Below are positions 45,032 through 45,307 of a stretch of DNA of 45,307 nucleotides, in pieces (within the stretch, counting starts at the first letter, position 1; every line of letters starts with the position of its first letter). The notes under the pieces are model-generated. The model ran no database searches. It was given only the letters and a program-made list of their open reading frames with translations, and had not been told where the DNA came from. The DNA comes from Liolophura sinensis. Its lineage: Eukaryota; Mollusca; Polyplacophora; Chitonida; Chitonidae. The stretch is taken from the NCBI RefSeq assembly GCF_032854445.1, contig NW_027018299.1, positions 1 through 45,307 of the forward strand, written 5' to 3'. Position numbers and translations under genes: made by a program.

Positions 45032-45307
45032 AACCGCATTGCTCTCCGACCAATACTTTTGGCTGTAGTGACAATTGAATGATCATTTATGTCATAATCA
45101 CGTGCCCAGCAACGGCTCTTACTCCATGGAAACCAGGGAAATTTGCAATTTTTCAACAGCTGCCGATGCCCTGGCTCAATTCCGCATCTTTTGGCACCTT
45201 ACTGAAGTGGGTTAGTGTTCAGTTGTACTTTTTACAGCAGACTGTATCAAGTACCTTGTGTTTTTCACGTACAAATGGTCTGGTTTTTCTACACGTAGAT
45301 AAAGACA
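45032..45307 (+). repeat. Monomer 83, class A, cut by the window edge
   Basis: aaccgcattg, tgccctggc (+1), ccttactgaag, tcacgtac, ggtctgg. The first 276 bp only; the array evidently continues beyond the window. Confidence 0.95.

Larger units (their letters stand above)
1..45307 (+). repeat. Satellite DNA array, ~549-bp monomer, 82 complete copies plus one partial
   Basis: The same ~549-bp sequence recurs head to tail without interruption. I phased monomers at the ccgcgttgctctcc motif, which gives starts at 1, 550, 1097, 1644, 2191 and so on to 45032. All units are on one strand. Most units are exactly 549 bp; others run from 545 to 553 bp, with one of 560 bp. Sequence differences are mostly shared, linked point variants that define classes A, A*, Acat, B, C, D and E (see summary). 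No unique DNA, mobile-element end, poly-A tail or target-site duplication is visible. The phase of the unit is arbitrary. Head-to-tail arrays of this kind are typical of eukaryotic heterochromatic satellites. Chromosomal location, species and function cannot be read from the sequence. Confidence 0.99.
40085..45307 (+). repeat. Five-monomer higher-order unit, nearly two periods
   Basis: Monomers 74-78 and 79-83 run B, D, A, A-type, A with an offset of about 2749 bp. Both B copies have ggatatttacaa and a gacgataagtc tail, both D copies have ggtctgg, and both following A copies have tttttacgtac with gctcagccc. The fourth position differs (Acat 77 versus chimera 82). Confidence 0.88.

Noticed and set aside
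1-45307. Many short open frames of 60-134 codons on both strands
   Set aside because: They are repeats of a few frames in each monomer, mostly lack a proper start, are broken by class variants and indels, and match no family I know. The reverse-strand frames are only the complement of the same variants.
1-45307. CRISPR array
   Set aside because: The period is 549 bp with the whole unit conserved; there are no short repeats separated by unique spacers and no cas genes.
1-45307. Tandem RNA gene units (5S rRNA, snRNA, tRNA or spliced-leader repeats)
   Set aside because: Such arrays can have units of this size, but I see no 5S internal control region, no tRNA fold with A and B boxes, and none of the known spliced-leader sequences I can recall. 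A covariance-model search of the consensus would settle it.
1-45307. Ribosomal intergenic-spacer subrepeats
   Set aside because: IGS subrepeats are usually shorter and interrupted by rRNA genes every few to tens of kilobases; no rRNA sequence occurs here. The possibility remains only if the array is exceptionally long.
1-45307. Transposable element or tandem LTRs
   Set aside because: No terminal inverted repeats, LTR boundaries, target duplications, poly-A tail or transposase/reverse-transcriptase motifs in any frame.
1-45307. CENP-B box
   Set aside because: No part of the monomer fits the core pattern TTCG-4-A-2-CGGG on either strand.
45032-45307. Possible end of the array at the right edge
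   Set aside because: The last copy is simply cut at monomer position 276 with no change in sequence character, so this is the window or contig limit and not an array boundary.

Overview
The window is one uninterrupted tandem array of a single satellite-DNA monomer of about 549 bp, all copies in the same orientation. I count 82 complete monomers (1-45031) and a 276-bp partial copy that runs off the right edge (45032-45307). The 82 complete copies average about 549.2 bp. There is no unique flanking sequence on either side. I see no protein-coding gene, tRNA, rRNA, CRISPR array, transposon terminus or other single-copy feature on either strand. The sequence is AT-rich. A 45-kb homogeneous head-to-tail satellite points to a eukaryotic genome (pericentromeric, centromeric, subtelomeric or other constitutive heterochromatin, or a satellite-only contig). 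I do not recognise the monomer and cannot name the species or lineage.

The monomers are very similar but fall into recognisable classes, set by linked variants in the first ~200 bp. A has an aattgaatg head, ggaaat, ggctcaattc and ccttactgaag. A* is A with an aaatgaatg head. Acat is A with gacatcg and ggcttttc. B has an agatcaatg head, ggatat, ggcccaatt and cttataaatg. C has an aattgattg head, gcatggccc and ttaaaaatg. D has tttttgctg, gatacctggatc and cttattcatgttgg. E has cttattcatgtggg and cagcctg. Class order is not random. B commonly leads into C, C leads into D or E, and D or E leads back to A. The array therefore looks like the scrambled remains of a higher-order repeat.

Superimposed on this are recent duplications: a dimer (1-6582), a single-monomer duplication (23609-24706), five-monomer periods (21962-26353 and 40085-45307), an eight-monomer offset copy (30746-33490 versus 35138-37892) and a ~20-monomer offset copy (8780-10975 versus 19767-21961). 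Several monomers are class chimeras whose switch points can be placed to a few tens of bases. The best example is the C/D junction near 28609-28656.

Unit length is exactly 549 bp over long blocks (2191-6582 and all 27 monomers in 20315-35137). In other zones single-base indels abound, especially 38991-45031. This suggests uneven consensus quality or segments of different age.

I found no convincing undescribed gene system. The interest lies in the satellite itself: its monomer family, its class order, the visible unequal-exchange junctions, a class-specific 16-bp palindrome, and a motif matching E-box/CDEI (atcacgtg) that I saw in every copy inspected.
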